From Blattamonas nauphoetae (Eukaryota; Preaxostyla; Oxymonadida), in NCBI GenBank assembly GCA_033064195.1, contig JARBJD010000074.1:62001-126000 (forward strand): a DNA stretch of 64,000 nucleotides. The letters are read 5' to 3'. The notes beneath the pieces are model-generated. The model was not told where the DNA came from. It saw only the letters and a program-made list of their open reading frames with translations, and did not search any database. Position numbers and translations under genes: made by a program. Below, one piece after another: positions 21,941 through 33,053 of this stretch. Position 1 is the stretch's first letter. Every line of letters starts with the position of its first letter.

Positions 21941-24903
21941 TTACCTTGGGTCGGCATGTCCTCCCCCGAAAACCCGTGTCCTATGATAGGACACGGGTTT
22001 TTGGCGCCAAATTAGGCGTTTTGAGAGTTTTGTTGAAAAAGCAAGAAGATGATGTGTTATGACGTGTAACACACTATTTTGAAACTCATTATTTCTTAAT
22101 ACGTTCATTTACGATGAGTTGGAAGCGGAAATGGTGATTTGTTGAAGATCAACAAAAAGAAAAATATGAAGGTCCGATCAAGAACATTTGTCGTCAAAAC
22201 ACACTTTTTAGATCGCATATATCACAACAATGGGAAACTGGAAACATATAATTGCTGTTTTGGTGGAGGTGATGTGAGAGCAAGGCATTGACAAGCCTGA
22301 CGAGGGAGAAGACCGTGGTACTTTCAAAAGTCCATGAAAGAAGGTAGGAAGAGTGGATGTGAGCAAGGGTAATGGTCTGGACAGTTGAGGAGAGAGGATG
22401 ATTGAAGTGGGAGAGAATCAGACCTGAAACGTGATTTTGACTGGATTGCGAAATGAAAGGTGAGTATCTGATGTATTCTGATGGTTGTACCCATGTTGAT
22501 CAGTCGGATGAAGTTGATCAAGACGAAGTGTGTGAAGGTTAATTTGAGTGGTGTTGTGTGTATGTTAGGAGACGTATCACGAATTGGCTGATGAGAAGTC
22601 AACTCGTTGTGATGCAATTGTGTGTGGCGTCTCATTTGGTCAGTTTCTTCCCGACAATGGACAAGCGTTGAGGTTGGAGGAGGAGTGTTGGTGGGGGATC
22701 AGGCATCGGATTGAATAATGGAGACCATTGCACTCTCTTCGTGCTATTCTTCCTCTCTAGAGTGACGGTGAGTTTCCATGAATCAATTCTGTTTTGAATA
22801 CGACCAGTCAGGCACGTTCCCAAAGATCAGACAGATCTGAACTAACACGAGACATAGCAAACAAAAATGAATTAAATAGAGAGCAAACATAGTGAGAAGG
22901 AGTGGAACACTTCGATTTCCAGACATCCATCGAACCTAACTTACGTTGGCGATGTCGATCGAATCCTTCTTGGGTGTAGCTTCTTTGCTGATGGTAGAGA
23001 AAATGGGAGACAATAATGATGGTCGGGAGAGCGAAGAGAAGAGGGAGGAGAAAAGTGCATCAGAATGAGAAGAGAGCATACGTTCATTTCGGTGGAGTGT
23101 GTCCTGGCTTGTGCAAAACACAAATACTCTTTCGAACATGTCCCCTGTTTGTACCCCATCTGATTCTTTCGATCATTACACTCTGGTCAGTTCCAGGTGC
23201 AGTTATTATCGAGCTTTTATTGGTTGTCTGGATCCTTCATCTCTTCTTCTGAATTCATCCATTAGTTGATTTTTTCTTTATATTGAGATGATTGTGATGT
23301 TGTTGTTCTTTTGGCCAGATTTCAACAGCTGCTTTTAGATATCCATCGTGGATCGGTTGATCTGAGTGACGATTCGCTGTTGGGAGGTGAAAAATGAGAT
23401 CTAAAATGAAACCAGATGAACAATGATCGTGTGATAATGTAGTAGAGTGAGAGAGAAGAGCTGTGACGGAGATGTTGATAAGATGTGAACCCAAGATGAT
23501 GAACGAGCTGAGGACGTTAAAGGAAGTAGAATGAATGAAAGTAATGGTGGAAGAACAATAGAAGATAAAGAGGTGAAGCAATGTAGTGAAGAGACATACT
23601 TCGATTTCCAAGAATTCAGAGAAGAGCACCAGCGTCGGATCTCATGAATGAATCTCGCAAGACATCATCGAAGCTAAGAAGATCGAACCAAGAGAGATGA
23701 AGGGATGGGAAGAGGAAGGAAATAGTGAAGAAGGATTGGGATTTTCGATATACAGAGAGGAGAGCAGGCATACGTTTGAATGGAGCTTGTTCAGGCTGTC
23801 TGTCCGTTCGATTTGCCCTGTAAGCACACCTTCCTTTTGTGTCTCAGCTGCTTCTATCACTTCTTTCACGCAACCCTCTCTGCTTCCTTCCTTCTTTCAT
23901 CGGTATCTCTCCTGACTCTTCCTGTTGTTTCATCTCATCTGCCATTCTTTTCAGACGCTTCCTTTCCCTTTTGATCGTCTCTCGAACGCATTTTGTTCCT
24001 CACATTCTCAGTTTTGTTCTTGCCAAATCATTTTCTCCGTTCTCTCGAGTAAATCGAAAATCTGGTCAATCAAGAGTTCTTCCCTCATGCAAAGAAGAGA
24101 ACGAGGTCAAGAGGAGGATAAGAACAAGAAGAAGGCAAACTGGCAGACAGTACTGCTGGTTTTTCTCGTGTTCTTACGTCCATTGCATCAGGTGCAGTGA
24201 AAACCAGGTACATTTGCACTGAAATTAGAGAAGATGGACAAGAAGAGAATAAACGACAAAAAGAGAGCAGACCGGTCGCTTCATTCTCTCAACCTTCACT
24301 TCAGTTCGACTCTTTCAGATGTCTCCAGGATCTTGATGTCCAATGTCTTTAAAAGAAGAGTGAGATAAATATGAAGACAACAACAAGAAATGAGCACAGA
24401 GAGTACCTCTGCCGCTCAGTGTGCTTCGACGAAAGCGTCATTTGGATGATTTAAAGCCAATTTCATAAAAATGTTGGTTTCATAGGACAGATCAGACCAC
24501 CATAGGACACGATAGGACAGGACAGGACAATTGTCCTCCCTCGATTTTATTGTGAAATTGAGACGCAAATATTGTGAAGGTGTAATAAAGCTTCAATGTC
24601 CTATGGTTTGAGCCCGATTTAAAATTGTCCTATCATGTCCTATGGTGGGCGGATCGACCACTTTTGGACAACATTAGCGATTTTCATCAAAATAGTGTGA
24701 AAAAACACTATTGAAATGATTCTAAGACAGAAAATGTGCTTAATTGTCCACCTTTTCGACTCATTTTTCCTTTCCAGATTTTGATGTTCACATGAAGCAA
24801 GAGGCTGGTTCAATCCTTGTCACAGGCACTTTTTTCCAAATTGTCCTCCTCTTTTTGGCTGTCCTACAGGACAGGACAGATAGGACATGCCGACCCAAGG
24901 TAA
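21941..24903. mobile_element. Element A: 2,963-bp inverted-repeat transposon with 8-bp TSD (hAT/P-like, non-autonomous)
   Basis: Perfect 22-bp inverted termini (21941-21962 and 24882-24903, starting TTACCTTGGGTCGGCATG) are flanked by the direct repeat ATGAGGAG (21933-21940 and 24904-24911). Subterminal repeats of TAGGACA/AGGACAGGACA cluster at both ends, as in hAT-type elements. Only short, motif-free frames lie inside, so no transposase is visible. The interior holds nothing else that I recognise. Confidence 0.85.
21969..22001. repeat. 16-bp perfect hairpin in left end of element A
   Basis: AAAACCCGTGTCCTAT, one base, then its exact reverse complement. It lies just inside the left terminus of element A and contains the AGGACA subterminal motif. 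Confidence 0.9.
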
Positions 24904-24911
24904 ATGAGGAG

Positions 24912-27900
24912 GGGTAAGTATAGAGACAGATCTGATTTTGTATACGCACAGATCGGTCCATCGGTATAGGCACAGATCTGCAGTACACTACCCGACACGA
25001 CGTCTTGATCCGGCTGTAAAACGGTTTTATTTTTCCGAATAAAGAGACTATATTTTTTAATTTTCTATCAATGATAATTGAGAGAGTTCAACACCTTGTG
25101 ACAAAAAATTGGACACCAAAAAATTCTGAATGACGTGAAAACTGTAAAACAAAATTAATGATGGACATGCTCTTCGCGACATGACACGTGATTCACCACA
25201 TCCTGCTCGATCCCTGTAACTTTAAATTGTTTTAACTTTACGAGAGTATCACTCGAGGAGTAAATTACAGAATGAGAGAACGATGTTTTCATTACTTTCT
25301 TGTGGGATCGAGTTCTCACCTCCCACGATTTTTGGATGAAGGAAGTCTATTGTGACGTAAATCGCATAATTTTCAAAAAGAATTGAAACGAACGTTCACG
25401 AAATGTATTTGATGAGGTTAAAGTCGAAAAAGATTGATTGAACGTATTTCTGACCGATATTGATCTGTTTGATTCTTGGAAGTTATATCCAGTTTCTTGT
25501 TTCAACCAGTATTATCACTGAGAAGGACCCGTGAGTGGTGGTGAGGGTCCATCTTTCCCTCAGTGCGAAATGTGACGAATGATCAAGGTATTGTTTTCCG
25601 TCAATGATCTCTTCCGTCACGACAAGTTTTCAGTTTCAACTCATCCCTGCACATCACCAAATCCCAAGTTTGCTGAGATGAATACACAACCTTGATTCTC
25701 AGCGTGGTGTGTCTTTTCTCTTTGTGACTTCTTGAATTTATCTAGTCAATTCTCACACAGATTCTTCACAACACCAAACTGACAAAGCTCATGAAAGAAA
25801 CATTTCGAAAGAGTCTCATTTTCAAAGGCGTGGCGATTTAAAAAATGATGGAGAAGAATGTGAGGAACTCTGTGCGCTTTGTGAAGACCAATTCGATACA
25901 CTTTGACGAATCGCTGGAAGAAACAGTGTGATTTTTTGATTTTGATGGCTCCATTTCGATGAACAGCTGAACAGTATGACACGTTTTTGAATCCAATTCG
26001 AACAGAATGCAATGTCTTGATGGTTTCGTGCTGTGGCTGGCCTTTTCATTTCACAACTAACTGTTGATCGTCTGTGTTCACCGCATCGGTGTCCTTGGAT
26101 ACTACATTGACACAGTTATGGAGCGAGCGAGTTGACTCTAATCTTCCTTCTCCTTTTCTTCATTTCATCTGCTTCTATCATTCTCTTGACATTCACAATC
26201 TTGGATCCATGCAGGAGTGATATCGGATGTGAATCACGTGTCATGTCGTTCGGAGTATGTCCCCCTACAGTAGCATTTCATGTCATTCTCTCTTATTTTT
26301 CACTGTTGGTTTTCCAAAAGAATCACAGAGCTGGATAACTCAAGGTAGTTGATGATAGTGAAAAAGGAACTCTCAACTCTCTCTTGTTATGTCAAAAAAC
26401 AAAAATTACAGCCGGATCAGGTCGTCGTGTCGGGCAGTATATACACACAGATCTGACCTTATTGTCTCTATTTTGGCTTATAATGTGTTATTAATGAATG
26501 AAAAAGACGTAGAATAGATGCAGACGGACAAAAAGAAGAATTTCAAGGAAAAAAGAGAGCGATTGGTGAGACAGATCCAACAAGTATTTCAAAGGGTCGA
26601 TCGCGGCCACTTTCGAAAGATTGGCTTCCCCGTAATATATTCTGAAAGAACACAGAGAAAATGGTTGATGTTTCCAGTTAGCCTCTCTGAGAGATTGGCT
26701 GACTCATCTTCGGAGATCTTCTCGACGAAATTGTGGATCACGATCGGGTTCTATTCTGGCTCCTCTTCAAGGGCTGTGCCTTGTTTTGTTTGCTCAGGTG
26801 AGTGTTTTGTTGGATCTGTCTGTGGCAGCAGGGCTGTGATTGGCCGACGTGACAAACGAGTGTGATTCTTCTCCTGTTTCGAAGGATGTGGCTCTTGCCT
26901 GTCTCTTCCTTCACCTCTGCTTTGATATTCTTCTTTCGCATCTCCTCCATTCGGTGCTCCAATTCTTCCAACGTCTCTGTGCACTCAGCCGAGACAGCAT
27001 CGCTTGATGCTCAGTCGCCGATGGCCGCTTGATAAGCGCGCTCTTCGCCAGCTTTGCAGTATCGCTCGAGTCTCTCGTCGGTCTTAGCCACTCGAGTGCT
27101 GATTGTCTGCTTGATGTTCCCGACGCCTTCGTCTCTTGCGGAGATGATGTGTTCTTTCTTCTCGTGAATTGCTGTTGTTCCGAGTTGAAGCATCAGTTGG
27201 GTTTGCTGTTCATCGTTCAATCGTGTTCCCTCCTCGTGCAGAACTCGTCTTGTCTTCTTTGTGAACATCTCCTTTCGTTCATCTTGTAACAAGAACGGTG
27301 CTCGGAGCCACATCATCTTCTCTTCGGTGAATGTGACTGACAGGTGACGTGAAGAGCGGGAGAGGATTCGCGTCGATGATGGACGAATTCTCCCAGTCCA
27401 GTTCTGATCCCTCCCCACACGGCTTCAGATCGTCCATTCCCTCGCTGTCGGGGTCTACGTAATTGCCTCCAAACGGATCCCCAGGTGTTCCTGTCTCTTT
27501 GTGTTTGTCTTTCTGAGGAATGATGAATCGGAAGTCGTGTTTGCGTTCGTTCCTCTCGTCGAGGTCCATCAGCAAGTATTCTTCGTCGGATTTGGAATCA
27601 GCAAGTGTGTCCGGCTCGATGCCTTGCTTGTCACCGTGTTCCATCGCCAAGATTGTGTCTTCTGTTCGTTCATTTCTTCTCCGCTCTCTGTCTCTCTTGT
27701 CGGTGAGGAACGGATCGCTGAGCATGCTTGTCACGAACTCTTCGAGAACTTGGAGAAGAATGGTAACTTCTTGGTTGTTTTCTTCAAGTTCAGTGACTTT
27801 GGCATCAATATCTCGAACTTTCTGAAGAAGAGCAATGAGCTCCTCCTCCTTTTGCGCAGAATGGCTGTCATTCTATGGTTTCAAGCGCCTTCCGTGTTCT

Positions 27901-29656
27901 TCTCGTTTTTCAGCTGAGCAAGCGGGACCAGCTGGACGAATTCTTTCTAGTTTGTGTGGTCGAGTTTCTGTGATGCTTCCGAACACTACATGAGGCCCTT
28001 TCTTTCTAAAATTCGTGCTTTGGCAGACTCGGAGTTGGTTCCTCCTTTCTCTTTCATCAATTGCTTCTCTTTCAAACATTTCTCGTCGAGTTGCTGCTCT
28101 TGTCTTTCTCCTTCCTCTTTTGGCCTGTTTTCCTCTCTTTCACCGAGTTCGTTCATGGTTTCTTCAATCACGTGTTCAAAGAGATCTTCTTGGCCTTTCT
28201 GAAGCTCTGTAATGTTGTCTGTCTCCGCCTACTCCTCGGAGAGTCTTTCGCTGTCCAATTCTCGTCGTTTCCTGTCCTCATAATCCTCGATTTCTTTGAT
28301 CTCTTTTTCTGCTTCATCAAACATACGATATGATTCATCTTCGCTGGTTTGTTGGAGGGAATCGGTTTTTTTTGTTCATTTGCTGCTCTTCGTCCCGCAT
28401 GCGATCGCGAGTTTCCTTGACTCGCTGATTGTAAGTGATCATTTCTTGTTCGAGTGAGTTTTGAAGGGCTTTGACGAGTGGCCACATTTCTTCGTTCATC
28501 TGACGTTCACTAGTCCATCGTTTGGTTTTATAATCACGAAGTAGGTTGATACCAGTGCAAATTGCTTAGAAATGCTTCTTGACTTGATCATGATGTTTTT
28601 GAGAGACTTTCTTTTCTTCTTGAGTCTCGTGGACGAAAACTTCGTTCAATGACGTCAGTTTAATTCCATCTTCAATTGCAGCTGGTTTTTCCTCGCTTAT
28701 TCACATCAGTTCAATTTTGATGAGGCTTGTTTCTTTGTCTTCTTCTCCTGCACTCACACCAACAACAAAAACGGACGAAGCCAACATAGACTAATGAGTA
28801 GCAGCATTAGTATCAGTGTGGAATTGTTGGTTGAAATCTCATTCAAGTTCCTGCCAGATTCGTTCGGGATCCTTCCTTGTGAAGACATGTATCAGATGCG
28901 CCGGTGAGTCTTCGAACATCCAACTCAGAGAAGTCTCCTTGTTTTTATTGGGATTAAAATGGTTGATTTGGGGTTGTTCCTCTGTCCGTCCGAAATTTGC
29001 TCCCATCTTGTTTGACGCTCGTACTGCCAGCAGGTTTCGTTGTTTAGTCCGCCCAGCCAAGTTCCTTGTCCATCCACCCATCTTTAATGTCGTCTTCAAA
29101 CGTGATTCCTCAAACTGGCTCCATATTCTCGAAGATCATGTAATCACAACAATGCAATTCGAGATCTGATTACCAATCGATTTGTGTCACAATAATTTGC
29201 GCAACACGACTAAGTAGGCATGATAATTGCCTAAAACATTCATAAAAGTCATCTATGATGAGTAGAAACAGATCTGGAGCGTCATGAATGACAGGATGAA
29301 CAAAATTGGTATATAGGAGATGGTCAATACATTAAGATCTGCAATTCGAGGCATGACGGAGTCTGATGCATTTGAGACGGGTGTATTATTGGAAATGAAG
29401 TCAGAGTCGAGAAATTAGGAAGGGAGAGACCATAATTTTGTTCTCACAGTCAGGACTGACGAATCATTGAATTTTTCACTTTTCCATCACATTTTCTCAC
29501 TAAATCAATAGTCCTTCCTCTTTTTCACATAAAATTGTGATTTTAAAACATTATAAGTGCTCCAAGGACGAGATCTGTGTGTATACCGCAGATCTGTGTG
29601 TATACCAAATTTAGATCTGTGTGTATACAAAATCAGATCTGTCTCTAGACTTACCC
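24912..29656. mobile_element. Element B: 4,745-bp inverted-repeat element with 9-bp TSD (MULE-like)
   Basis: The termini start GGGTAAGT(A/C)TAGAGACAGA and match over about 43 bp with two mismatches (24912-24954 and 29614-29656). Subterminal copies of GTATACACACAGATCT follow on both sides. Before element A inserted, the flanks read GATGAGGAG on the left (rebuilt across A) and GATGAGGAG at 29657-29665. That is a 9-bp target duplication typical of Mutator-like elements. No transposase is seen. The interior includes an inverted copy of the 24965-25020 text at 26400-26455 and decayed coiled-coil coding sequence. Confidence 0.75.
26990..28800 (-). pseudogene. Decayed coiled-coil gene inside element B
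   Basis: On the minus strand, stretches of charged helical text can be read in shifting frames: RVKETRDRMRDEEQQMNKK, DEAEKEIKEIEDYEDRKRRE, EETMNELGEREENRPKEEGE. The frame breaks at least at an A-run near 28370 and at an in-frame stop near 28230. GC content is higher than in the flanking intergenic DNA. It looks like a host coiled-coil gene carried in the element (Pack-MULE style). Its parent gene is unknown. Confidence 0.5.
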
Positions 29657-29730
29657 GATGAGGAGGATGACCTTGGTGTGACTTATAGATGGTGTCAGAT
29701 GTTGAGTGAAGAGGAGAGGAGCTGATAGAC

Positions 29731-32700
29731 CCTCCACAAACCCGTTTTTAAATATAAACCCGTTTTTATTCGAAAAGAACTTAATAATCCTAATATCTCA
29801 GCAGTGAGTCAAAGTTAGGTGAATTAGAAACGAGTTGCAATATCTAGGTTATCTGCATCTGATTTAAATTGTGTCGAACTCAATTTCAAAGAATGGGTAT
29901 CTAATTTCAACTCCCCCTCTCTCTCAGAATATAAGATCGTCGATGTCTAATTTCCCGTCTACCACCTCTTCTCCATCACCACCACTATTTTTTCAGAAGA
30001 TTACCACATCTATCGACAAGCTCATCAACCACCAACACAAAAGTCAATGATCAATTCGTTCTCCGGAGATCTAATTGAGAATTTGGAGGAACAAACATCA
30101 CAAGACGATTAAAAGTCATCCATTGTTCGATGTTTGTCCATGAATGAAGAGAATATCACACGAACCGTGACACAACCAATTCGTGTTGTAAACTTGCTTT
30201 ATCACCATTCAGATCATGTTGGACACTCTTTTCCATGATTTAACACATGTTGCCGAGTCAATGAATCCTATACAAAGAACTCTGGCCAGCCCACCTTTGC
30301 CCGTGGGGGCGTCATCTGGCCTTGTGCGACTGGTGATGCGCGGGACTGATGAGGTACAGCGACATGGACAACGCGCTCGAGATGATCTCCAACGCCGCCG
30401 AGTACGACTTCATGGCCACCTCCCAGACAGCCAGTCAGTGAGGCACGCAATCGACGTCGCGAAGGAGTTCTCGGAGAAGACGCTCATACGCACCTTCACA
30501 CAAGTCGTCGCGGCACTCCTTCTCTTGCAGGGTCTCTCACCACCGAGCTCGCCCGCCGGCAGGTCCAGGAATCCATCTCATCAGAACCCTTGTGATCCAG
30601 CCTCAGGCCCACCAGAAAGCGAGGTCACCAAAGATATCACCCCATTTCATCCACCTCAGGGTGTTTTTCAGATGACCAGCGAGTCGACAAGAGCAACAGT
30701 TGCAACTCTCCCTCCGATCCCAAAGCGAGCTATGCTTCCCCTCACCCTGCTCCACCCACCCACCAATTGCTCCTCGCGGGAAGCAGGACGAGCCAGAGCG
30801 GAAGGAAGAGGACAAGAAGGATGATTCTGACAACAGCGACTTGATTGAACTGGACCCAAAACCCAAACAGGAAAACACAACTCGTCCGGCTGATCTGACA
30901 CGACACACCCCGCCAACAACGTCTTCAGATGCACATGTCGCAACGAGGCAGTTCACATGAGCACCAACAACAGCCGAAGAGCACCGTCTCTCTCCAAATG
31001 AATTGGACAGTGATGCCGAACAGCAGATTGGAGTGGTCAAGCAGAAGGATGGCAGTGTCGACTCATCTCTGAAACAGGAATTAGAACAACTCGTCGACAC
31101 ATCCGCATCTTCTGCATCGAATGCAGATCTGTTGCGAATAATCGATTCTTTGAAAGCAACACTCGTCGAAGTAGAACGACAGCGCTCGGCTGACAAGGCG
31201 AAGTATGAAAAAGAACTACGAACAATAGGTTCAGTCTCGGCTGAGGAACACTCCGAACTGACTCGTCTCACAGAGGAGAACGCTCGACTGACCGAAACAA
31301 TGTCAGAGTTCCAAGTTCGAGGCAGCTTCGCTGGCCACAGACAAAAACACGCCGGAAAAGAGTTTGGAGTAGACGAGGCAGAAGATGGAGATGGAGCGGG
31401 AGAACAACACGCGGTTGGAGGAGACGAAGAGGGAGGTGGATGAGTGGATTGGGATGAACAAAGAGAAGAGCCATTCCATCGAGACACTCCACACGAACAT
31501 TGATCAGCTCACGACTGAGCGAGACACACTCAAAGCCAACCTGACCGCAACAAACCAGTCACTCGACGAATCCAACCAGCGGTGTGCATCTCATCTCATT
31601 CATCGTCTTTGCTCTTCGTTCTTTCATGCCCTTCTCTCCTCAATCATTCTCCTTTCTGTTTTCCTTTCTTCCCTTCAGCATCGACACCCTCTCCTTCGAG
31701 GTCTCTTCCCTCCTTGCCCAAAACGCAGAACTGGAGCACCTTCTCTCCAAAGACTGGCTCATCACGACCGACAAGCAGACAGAATGTATTGGAGTGAGCG
31801 AGTCAGCTGCACAACTCTCCTCAATCGAGAAATTCAAGCCTGCCAGCGTCACTTCACACCAACCGCACTACTTGGACGACATCGGCGACAAGATCGGATC
31901 GTATATGATGCACTTCACTGAGAGTGACATGAGAAAGGTGAGAGAGTACTCCTACGCGCTGGAGAAGGGTGAGGAAGTGAACAAGACACAGTTGCGGCGG
32001 ACCCGAAGCGATCTGCAGTCCCAAACGACAATCCAGCCACTCCAAGTTCCCACTCTTGCTTAGCCAGCCAAAACGAAGAGGGGAAAGAAGCTGTCACTCG
32101 CACCTCTCTCGCCCGCCAAGCACGTGCCCAGCATGACCCCTCGCAAACAACGATCGAAGCGGAACATGCAGCCGGTGACAGAACACGACGTGGAGAAGCA
32201 GCAGAAGGAGATGGAGCGGAGAGTGGTCGAGCAGGCTCGCAAGTTCAACAAATACATTTCCAGCCAAGTCGGCACCGTCGCTTCACTCACCGCCGCCAAC
32301 GAGAACACGGATGGGCAGAAGAGCGTTCTCGACTAGATGTGAAGGATCAGCGAATGCTTCGAAACGTTCAAAATGAAGGAATACTTCATCGAGAATGTGG
32401 TTTGTGTTTCTTCTCCTCTTCTCATCGTTATTGCTCTTCTGCCATCTTTCTTCACTCCTCTCTCTTCATTGTCTCTCTCTGCCTCTTCAGGATCTCGTCG
32501 TCCTGTCCTTCTGTGTCTTCTTCTCGTTCTGACAACAGATCGAGACTGAGACACGGTCATCCCCTGTGGACACGCGCTCTTCAGCCATCTTACATCCTCA
32601 CTACCCATTCTTTAGATCCATTCTCATTTCATCAATCAATATCAAGTGCAATTTCTCTCTCAATACCATCACCAATGCATTTCTAGGAATATATAAGATG

Positions 32701-32779
32701 ACTTTTTTCCACTATAGTTCGAATTCTGGGTCTAGGTGAATAAAAACGGGTTTATATATTTTTGACGGGTTTGTGGAGG
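29731..32779. mobile_element. Element C: ~3.05-kb inverted-repeat segment carrying gene sequence
   Basis: The ends are inverted copies: CCTCCACAAACCCGT followed by a second AAACCCGTTTTTATTC block (29731-29771). The reverse of both lies at 32738-32779, with a small length difference between the blocks. I could not find a target duplication, so the class is open. The interior (30.2-32.4 kb) is GC-rich and partly coding, unlike the AT-rich borders. Confidence 0.6.
30340..32336 (+). pseudogene. Coiled-coil protein gene remnant inside element C
   Basis: Plus-strand coiled-coil text spans several frames: DAEQQIGVVKQKDGSVDSSL, LTRLTEENARLTETMSEFQ, NNTRLEETKREVDEWIG, TERDTLKANLTATNQSLDES. A normal 99-nt intron (31582-31680) then joins in frame to RIDTLSFEVSSLLAQNAELE. 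The next frame stops at 32061, yet clear coding-like text (VTEHDVEKQQKEMERRVVEQ) continues to 32336 in another frame. Frame changes and stops in the first kilobase indicate decay, or a host gene captured in pieces. Function unknown. Confidence 0.5.
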
Positions 32780-33053
32780 CACTATGATGGGAATGGAGGG
32801 TGTCTGTATGTTGAATGACAGTGGAGATGGAAGGCTGATGACTCTGACCTCATGATTAATCCAGAAAATTCTTTCAAAAAGCCTTTCTTTCAAAAAACTA
32901 TCCGAGAAAGTAGCACAGAACATTGTTGAAATAAACGTTTCGAGAAAAATTGGGCAAATTTGTATTATAGACAATTATTCACAGTTGGATCAAGACATCT
33001 CCTTCCAAACGAGAGATGAAAGTATCATGACAAGTTGCATATTTATGGGCAGG

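Noticed and set aside
22324-24222. Protein genes inside element A
   Set aside because: Short frames of low-complexity Ser/Phe/Leu text in several overlapping phases; no motif, no consistent splicing.
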